Notes: generated by a model from the letters alone, not told the origin. Positions 1 through 5,852 are shown, counted from the stretch's first letter. The stretch: DNA of 14,120 nt from RGIG5675 sp050943435 (GCA_050943435.1 JBMNPE010000038.1:1-14120), one strand, 5' to 3'. A program made the numbers and translations.

Positions 1-260
1 TCGTCTTTCCCGTATTCCGGGGCGAGCTTCTCGAGCATCTCAAAAGTGTACCATTTGCGGAGCTTCATCCTGTTGGCGAGGGCGGCCTGCTCATCAGAGA
101 GAACCTCCCTGAGTCCCCAGTATTCGGCGTCCTCGGTGGTGATGCCCTTTATCTTGTGGGTTACCACATCCGTAATCTTGCGGGCGAGCTTCCTTATCTC
201 CTTGTGGTCTTCCTTCTCTCCCTGGTACTTGGACCTAAGTGTGTCAAACTGCTCAGGCAT
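1..260 (-). CDS. N-terminal part of a probable FAD/4Fe-4S oxidoreductase (partial, runs off the window)
   Basis: An ATG at 260 opens a frame that stays open for 86 codons to the window edge, so only the N-terminus is visible. It starts MPEQFDTLRSKY and is rich in Lys, Glu and Arg, with the segments EDAEYWGLREVLSDE and LANRMKLRKWYTFEMLEKL. A purine-rich ribosome binding site (GGAAGGAAAG) lies just upstream. It begins 43 bases after the flavoprotein stop, so the two are probably co-transcribed. From memory, this N-terminus resembles the helical, winged-helix-like lead domain of large multi-domain oxidoreductases in anaerobic Firmicutes, which carry 4Fe-4S clusters and a pyridine-nucleotide/FAD module further on. 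No cysteine cluster or Rossmann motif falls inside the visible part, so the product is an inference. That a gene is here is nearly certain from frame, start and spacing. Confidence 0.7.
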   Translation of the reverse strand, partial: MPEQFDTLRSKYQGEKEDHKEIRKLARKITDVVTHKIKGITTEDAEYWGLREVLSDEQAALANRMKLRKWYTFEMLEKLAPEYGKD

Positions 261-303
261 TTCTCTTTCCTTCCATCAATTGATAAATCCGGGTACTTAG
301 GGC

Positions 304-1677
304 TCAGAAGAACCTGCGTACGAGGTCCTTGCTGTATTCGCAGACCTCTTCCATGTCTCCGAATGCCATTACTTCCCCTGCATAGAACGTGTTCTTCTGT
401 CCCTGAAGGGCCTCTACCTTATCATACCACCCCGCCGCATAGTCCTCGCTGTTGACGTGCGGGAAATAGTACCAGTCGTCTATTCTCTCTGTCTTTACGA
501 CGGGCAGTCCGGATGCCTCCATGTCGGCAAGGGTCATTTCCTTTGCCTTCTCAAACGGGACGTCCTCGGATCCCTCGTGATTGCGGAGCGTGAACGTCAC
601 TAGAGGCTGCGGTCCGCAGTCCGGCCAGCGGTGATAGAAGACCATCAGGTGTCCCACGGTCTCCGGGGTCATGTGTGCGAAGTAATAGTAGGAAATCTCC
701 GGGGCCTTGGACTCCTCCGGCCTCACAGCCATCGTGAAGTATTCCTTGTGCCTTATCTTGGAGAACAGCTCCTTCTCCTCGTCGGTCGGGTCGCCGTAAT
801 TGAGGAACAGCTCGAGAGGCGTGCAGATAATGAGCTTGTCGAACTCCTCCCTGTCCTGCCCGTTGAGCGTCACAACGATCTTCTCGCCGCTGCGGTCGAT
901 CCCCGTGACCTCGGTGTTGAGTACTACCTTGTTCTTGAGGTGGTCGTTGATCCCCTGCCAGATGGACTCCGTGCCGTTCTTCCAGGTCCAGAGCTTTCCG
1001 GTGTTGAGGAACTGCCTCACCGTGTATGCGTCTAGGTACTTGAGCACGTACGCTGCAGGGATCTCGTCGAAATATCCGTATCCGAATGCCGTGAACGGGC
1101 CCTTCCAGACCATTTCAGCGTCCTCGCACCCGTTGATCTTGAGGAATTCTGAGAACGGGAGCGCAAGGTCCTTGAGGTTCGGGTTCTCCCCTTCTATATG
1201 GGCCAGCTTGAGCTCCGGGGACGGGCAGAGGCCTTCATAGCGGCCCTGGGCGACTCCCCTGTGCCCGTTGACGTCGTAGCCCTTGTACTTCGTCTTGAGG
1301 AGCTTTGTGAGCTTGTTGAGCTTCATGAGCTTCTTGAGCATTGAAATCTTCGACTGCTTTATCGTTGTTCCGTCGGGATTTGTGAACCTGCGTCCCATCG
1401 GGGGTCCGTCGAGGTGGCTTGTTCCTCCGAATTCCTCGCATTCATGCACCGCGAAATACGTCTCGCAGCCCATGACGGCTCCCATTTCGATGGTGCGCAT
1501 CTCCTTTGTCCCCCCTGCAGTGGTTACCTCCATCTTGGGGGACAGGGCCTTTCCCCCTACCCTTCCGGTCTTCTCGTAGATTACATAGTTGGTGTATCCC
1601 TTCTTTTCGAGATACATTGCCATGGAGGTCCCAGCGGGTCCGCCTCCTACTATGCAAATGCGGCCGTTTTTGTCCAT
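304..1677 (-). CDS. FAD-dependent oxidoreductase, amine-oxidase-like fold
   Basis: A 457-residue flavoprotein of unknown substrate. The N-terminus carries the dinucleotide-binding motif GGGPAG (residues 11-16), an acidic residue closing the second strand (E35) and the GG motif RVGGK (39-43), the usual FAD-binding start of the amine oxidase/NAD_binding_8 superfamily. Near the C-terminus, TFYAGEVMAFGDMEEV fits the second FAD contact (GE then GD). There is no signal peptide and no cysteine cluster, so it is probably cytoplasmic. Start choice: an ATG at 1683 lies only 2 bases from the AGGAG, whereas the ATG at 1677 (MDKNGRICIVGGG) is 8 bases away and is preferred. The gene has its own promoter, with an inverted repeat over the -35 region, and a structured leader. 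It is followed after 43 bases by what is probably a second flavin/iron-sulfur protein, so the two may form an electron-transfer pair. Family assignment is solid; function is not known. Confidence 0.88.
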   Translation of the reverse strand: MDKNGRICIVGGGPAGTSMAMYLEKKGYTNYVIYEKTGRVGGKALSPKMEVTTAGGTKEMRTIEMGAVMGCETYFAVHECEEFGGTSHLDGPPMGRRFTNPDGTTIKQSKISMLKKLMKLNKLTKLLKTKYKGYDVNGHRGVAQGRYEGLCPSPELKLAHIEGENPNLKDLALPFSEFLKINGCEDAEMVWKGPFTAFGYGYFDEIPAAYVLKYLDAYTVRQFLNTGKLWTWKNGTESIWQGINDHLKNKVVLNTEVTGIDRSGEKIVVTLNGQDREEFDKLIICTPLELFLNYGDPTDEEKELFSKIRHKEYFTMAVRPEESKAPEISYYYFAHMTPETVGHLMVFYHRWPDCGPQPLVTFTLRNHEGSEDVPFEKAKEMTLADMEASGLPVVKTERIDDWYYFPHVNSEDYAAGWYDKVEALQGQKNTFYAGEVMAFGDMEEVCEYSKDLVRRFF

Positions 1678-1685
1678 TTTCATAT

Positions 1686-1690
1686 CTCCT
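1686..1690 (-). promoter_or_regulatory. Ribosome binding site AGGAG deciding the flavoprotein start
   Basis: AAGGAG lies 8 bases before the ATG at 1677 and only 2 bases before the ATG at 1683. Spacing favours the downstream ATG, which removes two residues from the longest possible frame. Confidence 0.7.
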
Positions 1691-1701
1691 TTTTACAAAT
1701 A

Positions 1702-1755
1702 CATATGCCTGTGCACCGGTGTTCCCCAGAGAGGCCGATGTACATGCGGCATATG
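1702..1755 (-). promoter_or_regulatory. Long hairpin in the flavoprotein 5' leader
   Basis: Between the predicted transcription start (about 1764) and the ribosome binding site (1686-1690), the transcript can fold into one arm. The base is CATATGCC (1755-1748) paired with GGCATATG (1709-1702). Inside it, GTACATCGG pairs with CCGGTGCAC at 8 of 9 positions, one of them a G-U pair. The apical part is CCTCTCTGGGGAACA. No uridine run follows, so it is not a standard terminator. It may influence mRNA stability or translation. I do not recognise a known riboswitch class. Confidence 0.45.
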
Positions 1756-1759
1756 GCAA

Positions 1760-1766
1760 TTTACAC
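1760..1766 (-). promoter_or_regulatory. Third GTGTAAA half-site near the predicted transcription start
   Basis: GTGTAAA recurs here in the same orientation as the upstream arm of the dyad at 1785-1811. It sits just downstream of the -10 box and covers the expected +1. It could be an extra contact for the same regulator, but a 7-base A/T-rich match may be chance. Confidence 0.35.
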
Positions 1767-1770
1767 GAAA

Positions 1771-1799
1771 ATATTAAATCATAAGGTGTAAAATTTCAA
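1771..1799 (-). promoter_or_regulatory. Sigma-70/sigma-A promoter of the flavoprotein gene
   Basis: The -35 box is TTGAAA (1799-1794), the spacer is 17 bases, and the -10 box is TAATAT (1776-1771). The -35 matches consensus at 5 of 6 positions and the -10 at 4 of 6, with optimal spacing. Expected start is around 1764, giving a leader of about 85 bases. The -35 box lies inside the loop of the inverted repeat at 1785-1811, so a bound regulator would block RNA polymerase. Confidence 0.6.
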
Positions 1800-1811
1800 C
1801 ATTTTTACACC
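1785..1811 (-). promoter_or_regulatory. Inverted repeat operator GGTGTAAAA-N9-TTTTACACC
   Basis: Two perfect 9-base arms (1803-1811 and 1785-1793) are separated by 9 bases, with the -35 box in the centre. Overall size and symmetry are typical of a site for a dimeric helix-turn-helix repressor. No regulator gene is in the window, and I cannot name the family from the site alone. Confidence 0.6.
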
Positions 1812-1825
1812 ACAGGCCTCTTAAT

Positions 1826-1847
1826 GCTGCGTTTTTTCAGTCGCAGC
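1826..1847. repeat. Short inverted repeat GCTGCG-N10-CGCAGC
   Basis: A perfect 6-base GC-rich stem encloses a 10-base loop, between the tRNA terminator and the flavoprotein operator. The homopolymer run (six T on the plus strand, six A on the minus strand) lies in the loop, not after the stem, so it is not a canonical terminator in either direction. Function unknown. Confidence 0.4.
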
Positions 1848-1864
1848 AGGGGCATAAATACATT

Positions 1865-1897
1865 AAAAATCCGGAAAGGCTGCTGGTCTTCCCGGAT
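1865..1897 (-). terminator. Intrinsic terminator after the tRNA gene
   Basis: The minus strand gives ATCCGGGAAG, a 9-base loop, then CTTTCCGGAT: a 10-bp stem with one G-U pair, followed directly by a T run. It begins a few bases after the tRNA CCA end. It is the only convincing intrinsic terminator in the window and would also stop any read-through from the long upstream operon. Confidence 0.85.
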
Positions 1898-1901
1898 ACG
1901 A

Positions 1902-1977
1902 TGGTGGACCTGAAGAGGATCGAACTCTCTACCTTACGGATGCGAACCGTACGCTCTCCCAAGTGAGCTACAGGCCC
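1902..1977 (-). tRNA. tRNA-Ala (anticodon CGC)
   Basis: A complete 76-base cloverleaf including an encoded CCA. Acceptor GGGCCTG pairs with CAGGTCC with a G-U at the third pair, the G3:U70 identity mark of alanine tRNAs. The D stem is GCTC/GAGC, the anticodon stem TACGG/CCGTA with loop TTCGCAT (anticodon CGC, reading GCG), the variable region has 5 bases, and the T stem GAGAG/CTCTT has loop TTCGATC. It is a single-gene unit with its own consensus promoter and terminator. Confidence 0.96.
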
Positions 1978-1991
1978 GAAATGCAAAAGTC

Positions 1992-2020
1992 ATTATAATA
2001 TTTGGCCAAATTCATGTCAA
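1992..2020 (-). promoter_or_regulatory. Perfect consensus promoter of the tRNA-Ala gene
   Basis: TTGACA (2020-2015), a 17-base spacer, and TATAAT (1997-1992): both hexamers match the sigma-70/sigma-A consensus exactly with optimal spacing. Transcription would start about 7-8 bases before the tRNA 5' end at 1977, leaving a very short leader. The spacer contains the perfect palindrome ATTTGGCCAAAT (2000-2011). Confidence 0.92.
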
Positions 2021-2045
2021 CAAACGCATATGCCGCCTGTCACAG

Positions 2046-2102
2046 TGCCGGGTGACCGGAATATCCGGCGCCTGCATCCGGCAGAGGAGGCCTCAGTGCA
2101 GG
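2046..2102 (-). other. GC-rich dyads downstream of the phosphoesterase frame
   Basis: The stretch between the phosphoesterase frame (ends 2116) and the tRNA promoter holds overlapping inverted repeats: CCTGCA/TGCAGG (2071-2076 with 2097-2102), TGCCGG/CCGGCA (2046-2051 with 2078-2083), and CCGGA-ATA-TCCGG (2056-2068). No T run follows, so this is not an intrinsic terminator. It may be a 3' stabilising structure or a weak terminator. Nothing else coding is visible here. Confidence 0.35.
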
Positions 2103-2115
2103 TATTCTCGCGTCT

Positions 2116-2268
2116 TCAGCTGAGCTCTATTACCACGAGCTCGGGCCTGTTGAAAATCCTGGGCACCGGCGTGCTCTCCCTCGCAAGCCCCCTGCTCACT
2201 ACCATGTCCATATCCCCGAGGTCGTACAGCCCTCCGGCGTATTTCGGAAACAGCCCCTGGCCAGGGGC
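2116..2268 (-). pseudogene. Detached C-terminus of the metallophosphoesterase behind an in-frame TAG
   Basis: Directly after the TAG at 2269-2271 the same frame continues for 50 codons (starting APGQGLFPKYAGGLYDLG and ending RPELVVIELS) to a TGA at 2116-2118. This is the expected last part of the YkuE-like phosphoesterase fold, with its edge strands. No start codon with a ribosome binding site exists inside it, so it would be translated only by read-through. The reading is unbroken apart from the one codon, which suggests a recent nonsense change, a sequence error, or recoding. Confidence 0.8.
2253..2268 (-). repeat. Perfect 16-base palindrome immediately after the in-frame TAG
   Basis: GCCCCTGGCCAGGGGC can form a 6-bp GC hairpin with a 4-base loop, and a G-U pair with the last base of the TAG could extend it. 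The bases also encode the family-typical APGQG, so coding constraint alone may explain the palindrome. Confidence 0.6.
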
Positions 2269-2946
2269 CTAGAGCCCGTTTAATATGAGCGGGATTCTCC
2301 ACTGTCCTCCGTGGGCGTGTCCGGCGGCAACCAGGTCAAACTGGCCTTTAAGGTAGTCTTCTATCCTCTCCGGGCGGTGGGCAACCAGCACAGTATAGGT
2401 GCCGTCGTCAGGAATTGAGCAGAGCTCCAGCATCTGCTCCTCATATGACGCGGCTGAATATCTGCTGCATTCCGGGTCGGATACGCCGCAGATCCTGATT
2501 TCCTGCCCGCGGACAGTGAGTATTTCCGACGTTCCCTCCAGGACGGTTACCCCGTATGAGCGCAACATGCTGCATATCTCATCCGCCCTGCCGCTCCAGT
2601 ATTCGTGGTTGCCAGTCACGTAGTAGCACGGGTATCTGCCTGCTATTCCCTCGAGAAGAAGCCTTGCGTTGTCGTCGGGAATCCTGTCGTCGCATATGTC
2701 CCCTGCGAAGAGCACTGCATCCGGATCCTGCTCTGTCACAGCATCTATGAGATTCTTCTCCCCTTTTCCGTACCTGCAGGAATGCAGGTCGGTTATGAGC
2801 AGGAGCCTGACCGGGGATGAGACTTTGGGGCTTTCAATGCTGTATTTCCTGACAATAAGCCTTGGATCGAAGGCGGCAAAAAGAAAAAGCGCCGCCGCGG
2901 CGATGACCGCGGCAGCGATCAGAATGGTCTTTGTACTTCCCTGCAT
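2269..2946 (-). CDS. Membrane-anchored metallophosphoesterase, cut short by an in-frame TAG
   Basis: The frame encodes 225 residues before the TAG. One hydrophobic segment (about 7-26) is an uncleaved signal anchor, so the enzyme domain faces outward. Calcineurin-like motifs are all present: DLH (D53, H55), GD (D83), GNHE (N113, H114), AHRPE (H190) and GHAHGG (H210, H212), a complete two-metal site like that of YkuE-type phosphoesterases. The product lacks the last 50 residues that the same frame still encodes after the stop; with them it would be about 276 residues, a normal family length. A GTG at 2955 is an alternative start, but no strong ribosome binding site supports either choice. It follows the cupin after a 10-20 base gap and closes the long operon. 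All metal ligands survive, but loss of the C-terminal strands probably destabilises the fold. Confidence 0.8.
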   Translation of the reverse strand: MQGSTKTILIAAAVIAAAALFLFAAFDPRLIVRKYSIESPKVSSPVRLLLITDLHSCRYGKGEKNLIDAVTEQDPDAVLFAGDICDDRIPDDNARLLLEGIAGRYPCYYVTGNHEYWSGRADEICSMLRSYGVTVLEGTSEILTVRGQEIRICGVSDPECSRYSAASYEEQMLELCSIPDDGTYTVLVAHRPERIEDYLKGQFDLVAAGHAHGGQWRIPLILNGL

Positions 2947-2965
2947 CCTTCCCACTGTCTGGCTT

Positions 2966-3316
2966 TCAGACGTTGTAGATGACCAGCGCTATGACGTGGG
3001 CGGTCTTTCCGCTGTTGTTTATGACGCAGTGGGAGCTTCCGGATGGAGTGTACATCACATCCCCTGGATGAAGGACGTCCTTCTTCCCGTTGTCGATGCA
3101 GTCGAGCTCTCCGTCCAGCACATAGAGGACTTCAGCGTCCCCGTTGTGCTCATGCTCGCCTATGGAGCTCCCCGACGGGATCTCAGTTACACAGTACACC
3201 CTGCCTGCCGGCCCCAGCTCTTCGAGAGTCAGGATCGTAGTCATTCCGATAGAGCCTTCCCCGCCCTTGAAGTGGGGGTTCTCCGTCTTTCTCAGTTCAT
3301 TTTTTCTCTTTATCAT
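2966..3316 (-). CDS. Small single-domain cupin protein
   Basis: A 116-residue single cupin barrel. Cupin motif 1 is GEHEHNGDAEVLYVLDGE, with metal ligands H55, H57 and E62; motif 2 is PGDVMYTPSGSSHCVINN, with the fourth ligand H96. All four usual ligands are present, so a bound divalent metal is likely. Such small cupins act as sugar-phosphate isomerases, dioxygenases or ligand sensors, and nothing here tells which. The start ATG at 3316 has GGAGG 9 bases upstream and overlaps the end of the preceding small gene by 20 bases, suggesting coupled translation. No DNA-binding domain and no signal peptide are seen. Family is secure; function unknown. Confidence 0.88.
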   Translation of the reverse strand: MIKRKNELRKTENPHFKGGEGSIGMTTILTLEELGPAGRVYCVTEIPSGSSIGEHEHNGDAEVLYVLDGELDCIDNGKKDVLHPGDVMYTPSGSSHCVINNSGKTAHVIALVIYNV

Positions 3317-3542
3317 TTCTGTATTCCTCCAGTCTGAGGGTCAGCCATTCCCTTGCCTTCTGCAGGCCTTCCTCGGAGAGCTCCACGCTTTCCTCGGTTA
3401 TGTCATCCGCGAGCTCATAGGCCTTCCCGGAATATGCTGATACTTTTACCGTCTTTGCCTTTGTGTCAGGGGCAAGCCTGTAGCGGAATCCCCTGCAGCT
3501 GCCCGTATAGATGTTGCCGAACTCGTACCAGTTGAGCGGCAT
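3297..3542 (-). CDS. Small conserved-looking protein of unknown function
   Basis: An 81-residue soluble protein starting MPLNWYEFGNIYTGS, followed by CRGFRYRLAP and ending in a charged helix (LSEEGLQKAREWLTLRLEEYR). The pattern TGSxRGxRYR looks like small proteins I associate with Clostridia, but I know of no function. Start choice is uncertain: the ATG at 3542 has AGGGGTGA about 10 bases upstream and gives the more protein-like N-terminus, leaving a 10-base gap after the ClpE-like gene. An ATG at 3569 would add nine residues and overlap that gene by 17 bases. The end overlaps the cupin start. Its place between a chaperone ATPase and a cupin gives no firm hint of a role. Confidence 0.72.
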   Translation of the reverse strand: MPLNWYEFGNIYTGSCRGFRYRLAPDTKAKTVKVSAYSGKAYELADDITEESVELSEEGLQKAREWLTLRLEEYRNDKEKK

Positions 3543-3552
3543 TATGACGATC

Positions 3553-5829
3553 TCACCCCTTGGTTCCATCCGCCTTCACCGCCTCAGCCTTTATCTCGCC
3601 GTTTTTCGCGGTCAGCCTGATCTCCGTGGACGAGAGGTCCCTGTCGGTAATCAGGATGTCGGCGATCTTGTCCTCCACGTCCTTCCTGATTATCTTCCTC
3701 AAGTCCCTGGCTCCGTACTTGCCGGAGTCGTTCTTGGCGAGTATCGCGTCTACCACGGCGTCTGTGTAGGTGAGGGACACTCCCTTTTCGCTGAGGGCGT
3801 CCGAAATCTCGCCGAGCATAAGGCGCGCTATCTTCTTGAGGTCGTCGTCCGTGAGCCTGTTGAAGACCACTATCTCGTCAACCCTGCTGAGGAACTCAGG
3901 CCTCAGGAAGTCTGAGAGGGCGTTCAGCATCCTCTCCTTGGTCATGTCGTTAGGAGTCTTGGCGAATCCCGTGACTCCCTGGTAGTTGGAAGCCCCTGCA
4001 TTTGAGGTCATGCAGATGACGGTGTGTTCGAAGTTCACGGTCCTGCCCTGGGCATCAGTGATGCGGCCCTCGTCGAGGATCTGCAGCAGGATGTTGAGGA
4101 CATCGGGATGCGCCTTCTCTATCTCGTCGAAGAGGATGACGCTGTACGGATGGCGCCTCACCTTCTCGGTGAGCTGTCCGGCCTCGTCGTAGCCTATGTA
4201 TCCCGGAGGGGACCCTATGAGCCTCGAAACGGCGTACTTTTCCATGTACTCGGACATGTCAATCTTTATGAGCGGGTCCACGGAATCGAAGAGCTCTTCC
4301 GAGAGCACCTTCGCGAGCTCGGTCTTCCCGACGCCCGTCGGCCCCACGAATATGAAGGATGCCGGCCTGCGCCTCTTCTGAAGCCCGACCCTCGAGCGCT
4401 TTATCGCGTCGGCCACGAGCTCCACGGCCTCGTCCTGGCCGATTATCCTCTTTTTGAGGTTGTCCTTGAGGTTTATTACCTTCTTGTATTCGCTGTCTGT
4501 TATCTTGCTTGCCGGTATCCCGGTCCAGGTCTCTATGACCGAGGCGATGTCGTCTTCAGTGAGCTCTATGTCGTCCACTGCGGGCTTCAGCTGCTCGATC
4601 CTGGAGTCGCAGTTTATTATTTCGCTCTTTATTTCCGCAAGCTTCTGGTAGTCGGGGTTCTCGGCCTCGGAGAGCTTCTCCTCCCGGGCCTCCATGTCCG
4701 ACTTCTTCTTCGTGAGGGACTGGTATTCTGCCAGCTCGGGGCTCCTCATGGCCCTGCTTGTGCAGGCCTCATCCAGGAGGTCTATTGCCTTGTCCGGGAG
4801 GAACCTGTCGAAAATGTACCTCTCAGAGTATCTCGATATGAGCGGCAGCAGATTGTCCGGGACCTTCACTCCGTGGAAGTCCTCGTAGTACTTCTTTATG
4901 CCCCTCAGGATCTCAGTGGTCTCGTCGATCGTGGGCTCGTCGACCGTTACCGGCTGGAACCTTCTCTCGAGGGCCTGGTCCTTCTCGATGTACTTCCTGT
5001 ACTCGTTGAAGGTCGTGGCGCCGATTACCTGTATTTCACCTCTTGAAAGGGCAGGCTTAAGGATGTTTGCAGCGCTCATCGATCCCTCGGAATCCCCTGC
5101 GCCGGTGAGATTGTGGATCTCGTCTATGAACAGGATCACGTTGCCGGACTGCTTGACCTCGTTTATTAGGCCCTTTATCCTGCTCTCGAACTGTCCCCTG
5201 AACTGCGTCCCTGCCACGAGAGACGTGAGGTCAAGAAGGCAGATCTCCTTGTCCAGCATCTTCGCAGGTGCAGTGCCGTCGGCTATCCTCTCGGCTATTC
5301 CCTCTGCAATTGCCGTCTTGCCGACTCCGGCCTCACCTATCAGGCACGGGTTGTTCTTCTGGCGCCTTGAGAGGATCTGGAGGGTCCTGTTGATTTCCTT
5401 GTCCCTTCCTATTATCCGGTCGAGCTTTCCCTGCCTCGCCTTTTCAGTGAGGTTCTCGCAGTAGGTGTCTATGAATTTCCTCTTTTTCGGGGGATTCGGC
5501 TTCTGCTCCTTCTTCTGGCTGTCATTCTGGCTCTGGTTCTGGGCTCCGCCCTTCTGCAGCCCGAAGAGCAGCGGAAAAGAAGGCGTCCCGCCTTCCTCGA
5601 AATCGCCGTTTTCCCCGTCCCCGTCCTCCGGGGCCAGCAGAGACATCTGGTTTGACAGAGTCTCCAGGTCCTCGTCTGAGAGCCCGAACCTCTTAATGAG
5701 GTCGTCCACGGGCTTCAGCCCGAGCTCCTTGGCGCACACGAGGCAGTATCCCTCGTTTATTGTCTTGCCGTTTTCCAGCCTCGTCATGAATATCGAAGCA
5801 GGTCTCTTGTGGCATCTAGAACAAAGCAT
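3553..5829 (-). CDS. clpE: ClpE-like Clp/Hsp100 ATPase with N-terminal zinc finger
   Basis: A 758-residue class I Clp ATPase that unfolds substrates, probably for the ClpP protease. It has an N-terminal zinc finger (C3, C6, C29, C32), then a Gln/Lys/Pro-rich linker (about 65-118) in place of the double ClpN repeat, which is the ClpE layout. The first AAA+ module has GEAGVGKT (165-172), Walker B ILFIDE (ending E237) and GATTFNEY (270-277). A short middle coil follows (about 365-420). The second module has GPTGVGKT (496-503), Walker B ILFDEIE, TSNAG (608-612), RPEFLSR, and sensor 2 GARDLR (706-711). The loop expected to dock on ClpP reads VTGF (619-622) rather than the common VGF/IGF. It starts 23 bases after cvpA with a weak AAGGGAAAG site. 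No CtsR, McsA or McsB gene is adjacent, so heat-shock control is not evident here. ClpC is the alternative name, but the zinc finger argues for ClpE. Confidence 0.92.
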   Translation of the reverse strand: MLCSRCHKRPASIFMTRLENGKTINEGYCLVCAKELGLKPVDDLIKRFGLSDEDLETLSNQMSLLAPEDGDGENGDFEEGGTPSFPLLFGLQKGGAQNQSQNDSQKKEQKPNPPKKRKFIDTYCENLTEKARQGKLDRIIGRDKEINRTLQILSRRQKNNPCLIGEAGVGKTAIAEGIAERIADGTAPAKMLDKEICLLDLTSLVAGTQFRGQFESRIKGLINEVKQSGNVILFIDEIHNLTGAGDSEGSMSAANILKPALSRGEIQVIGATTFNEYRKYIEKDQALERRFQPVTVDEPTIDETTEILRGIKKYYEDFHGVKVPDNLLPLISRYSERYIFDRFLPDKAIDLLDEACTSRAMRSPELAEYQSLTKKKSDMEAREEKLSEAENPDYQKLAEIKSEIINCDSRIEQLKPAVDDIELTEDDIASVIETWTGIPASKITDSEYKKVINLKDNLKKRIIGQDEAVELVADAIKRSRVGLQKRRRPASFIFVGPTGVGKTELAKVLSEELFDSVDPLIKIDMSEYMEKYAVSRLIGSPPGYIGYDEAGQLTEKVRRHPYSVILFDEIEKAHPDVLNILLQILDEGRITDAQGRTVNFEHTVICMTSNAGASNYQGVTGFAKTPNDMTKERMLNALSDFLRPEFLSRVDEIVVFNRLTDDDLKKIARLMLGEISDALSEKGVSLTYTDAVVDAILAKNDSGKYGARDLRKIIRKDVEDKIADILITDRDLSSTEIRLTAKNGEIKAEAVKADGTKG

Positions 5830-5852
5830 CTGGTTTTCTTTCCCTTTTCCCC

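Noticed and set aside
1902..1977. The tRNA as a TAG suppressor explaining the interrupted phosphoesterase
   Set aside because: The anticodon is CGC and the G3:U70 pair marks alanine, so it reads GCG and not UAG.
1746..2036. Inverted GCGGCATATG (1746-1755) and CATATGCCGC (2027-2036) flanking the tRNA region as ends of a mobile element
   Set aside because: Only 10 bases long, with no target duplication, transposase or attachment-like tRNA fragment; CATATG is itself a palindrome, so a chance match is likely.
2269..2271. Genome-wide reassignment of TAG to an amino acid
   Set aside because: ecfT, ecfA1 and the methyltransferase all end at TAG at the expected family length, and reading through them gives overlap with the next gene or, in ecfT, an immediate second stop.
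4024..5046. A 340-codon open frame on the plus strand opposite the ClpE-like gene
   Set aside because: It lies wholly inside a gene with complete AAA+ motifs, has no ribosome binding site or recognisable domain, and arises from the GC-ending codon bias of the real gene. Other plus-strand frames in the window were discarded for the same reason.
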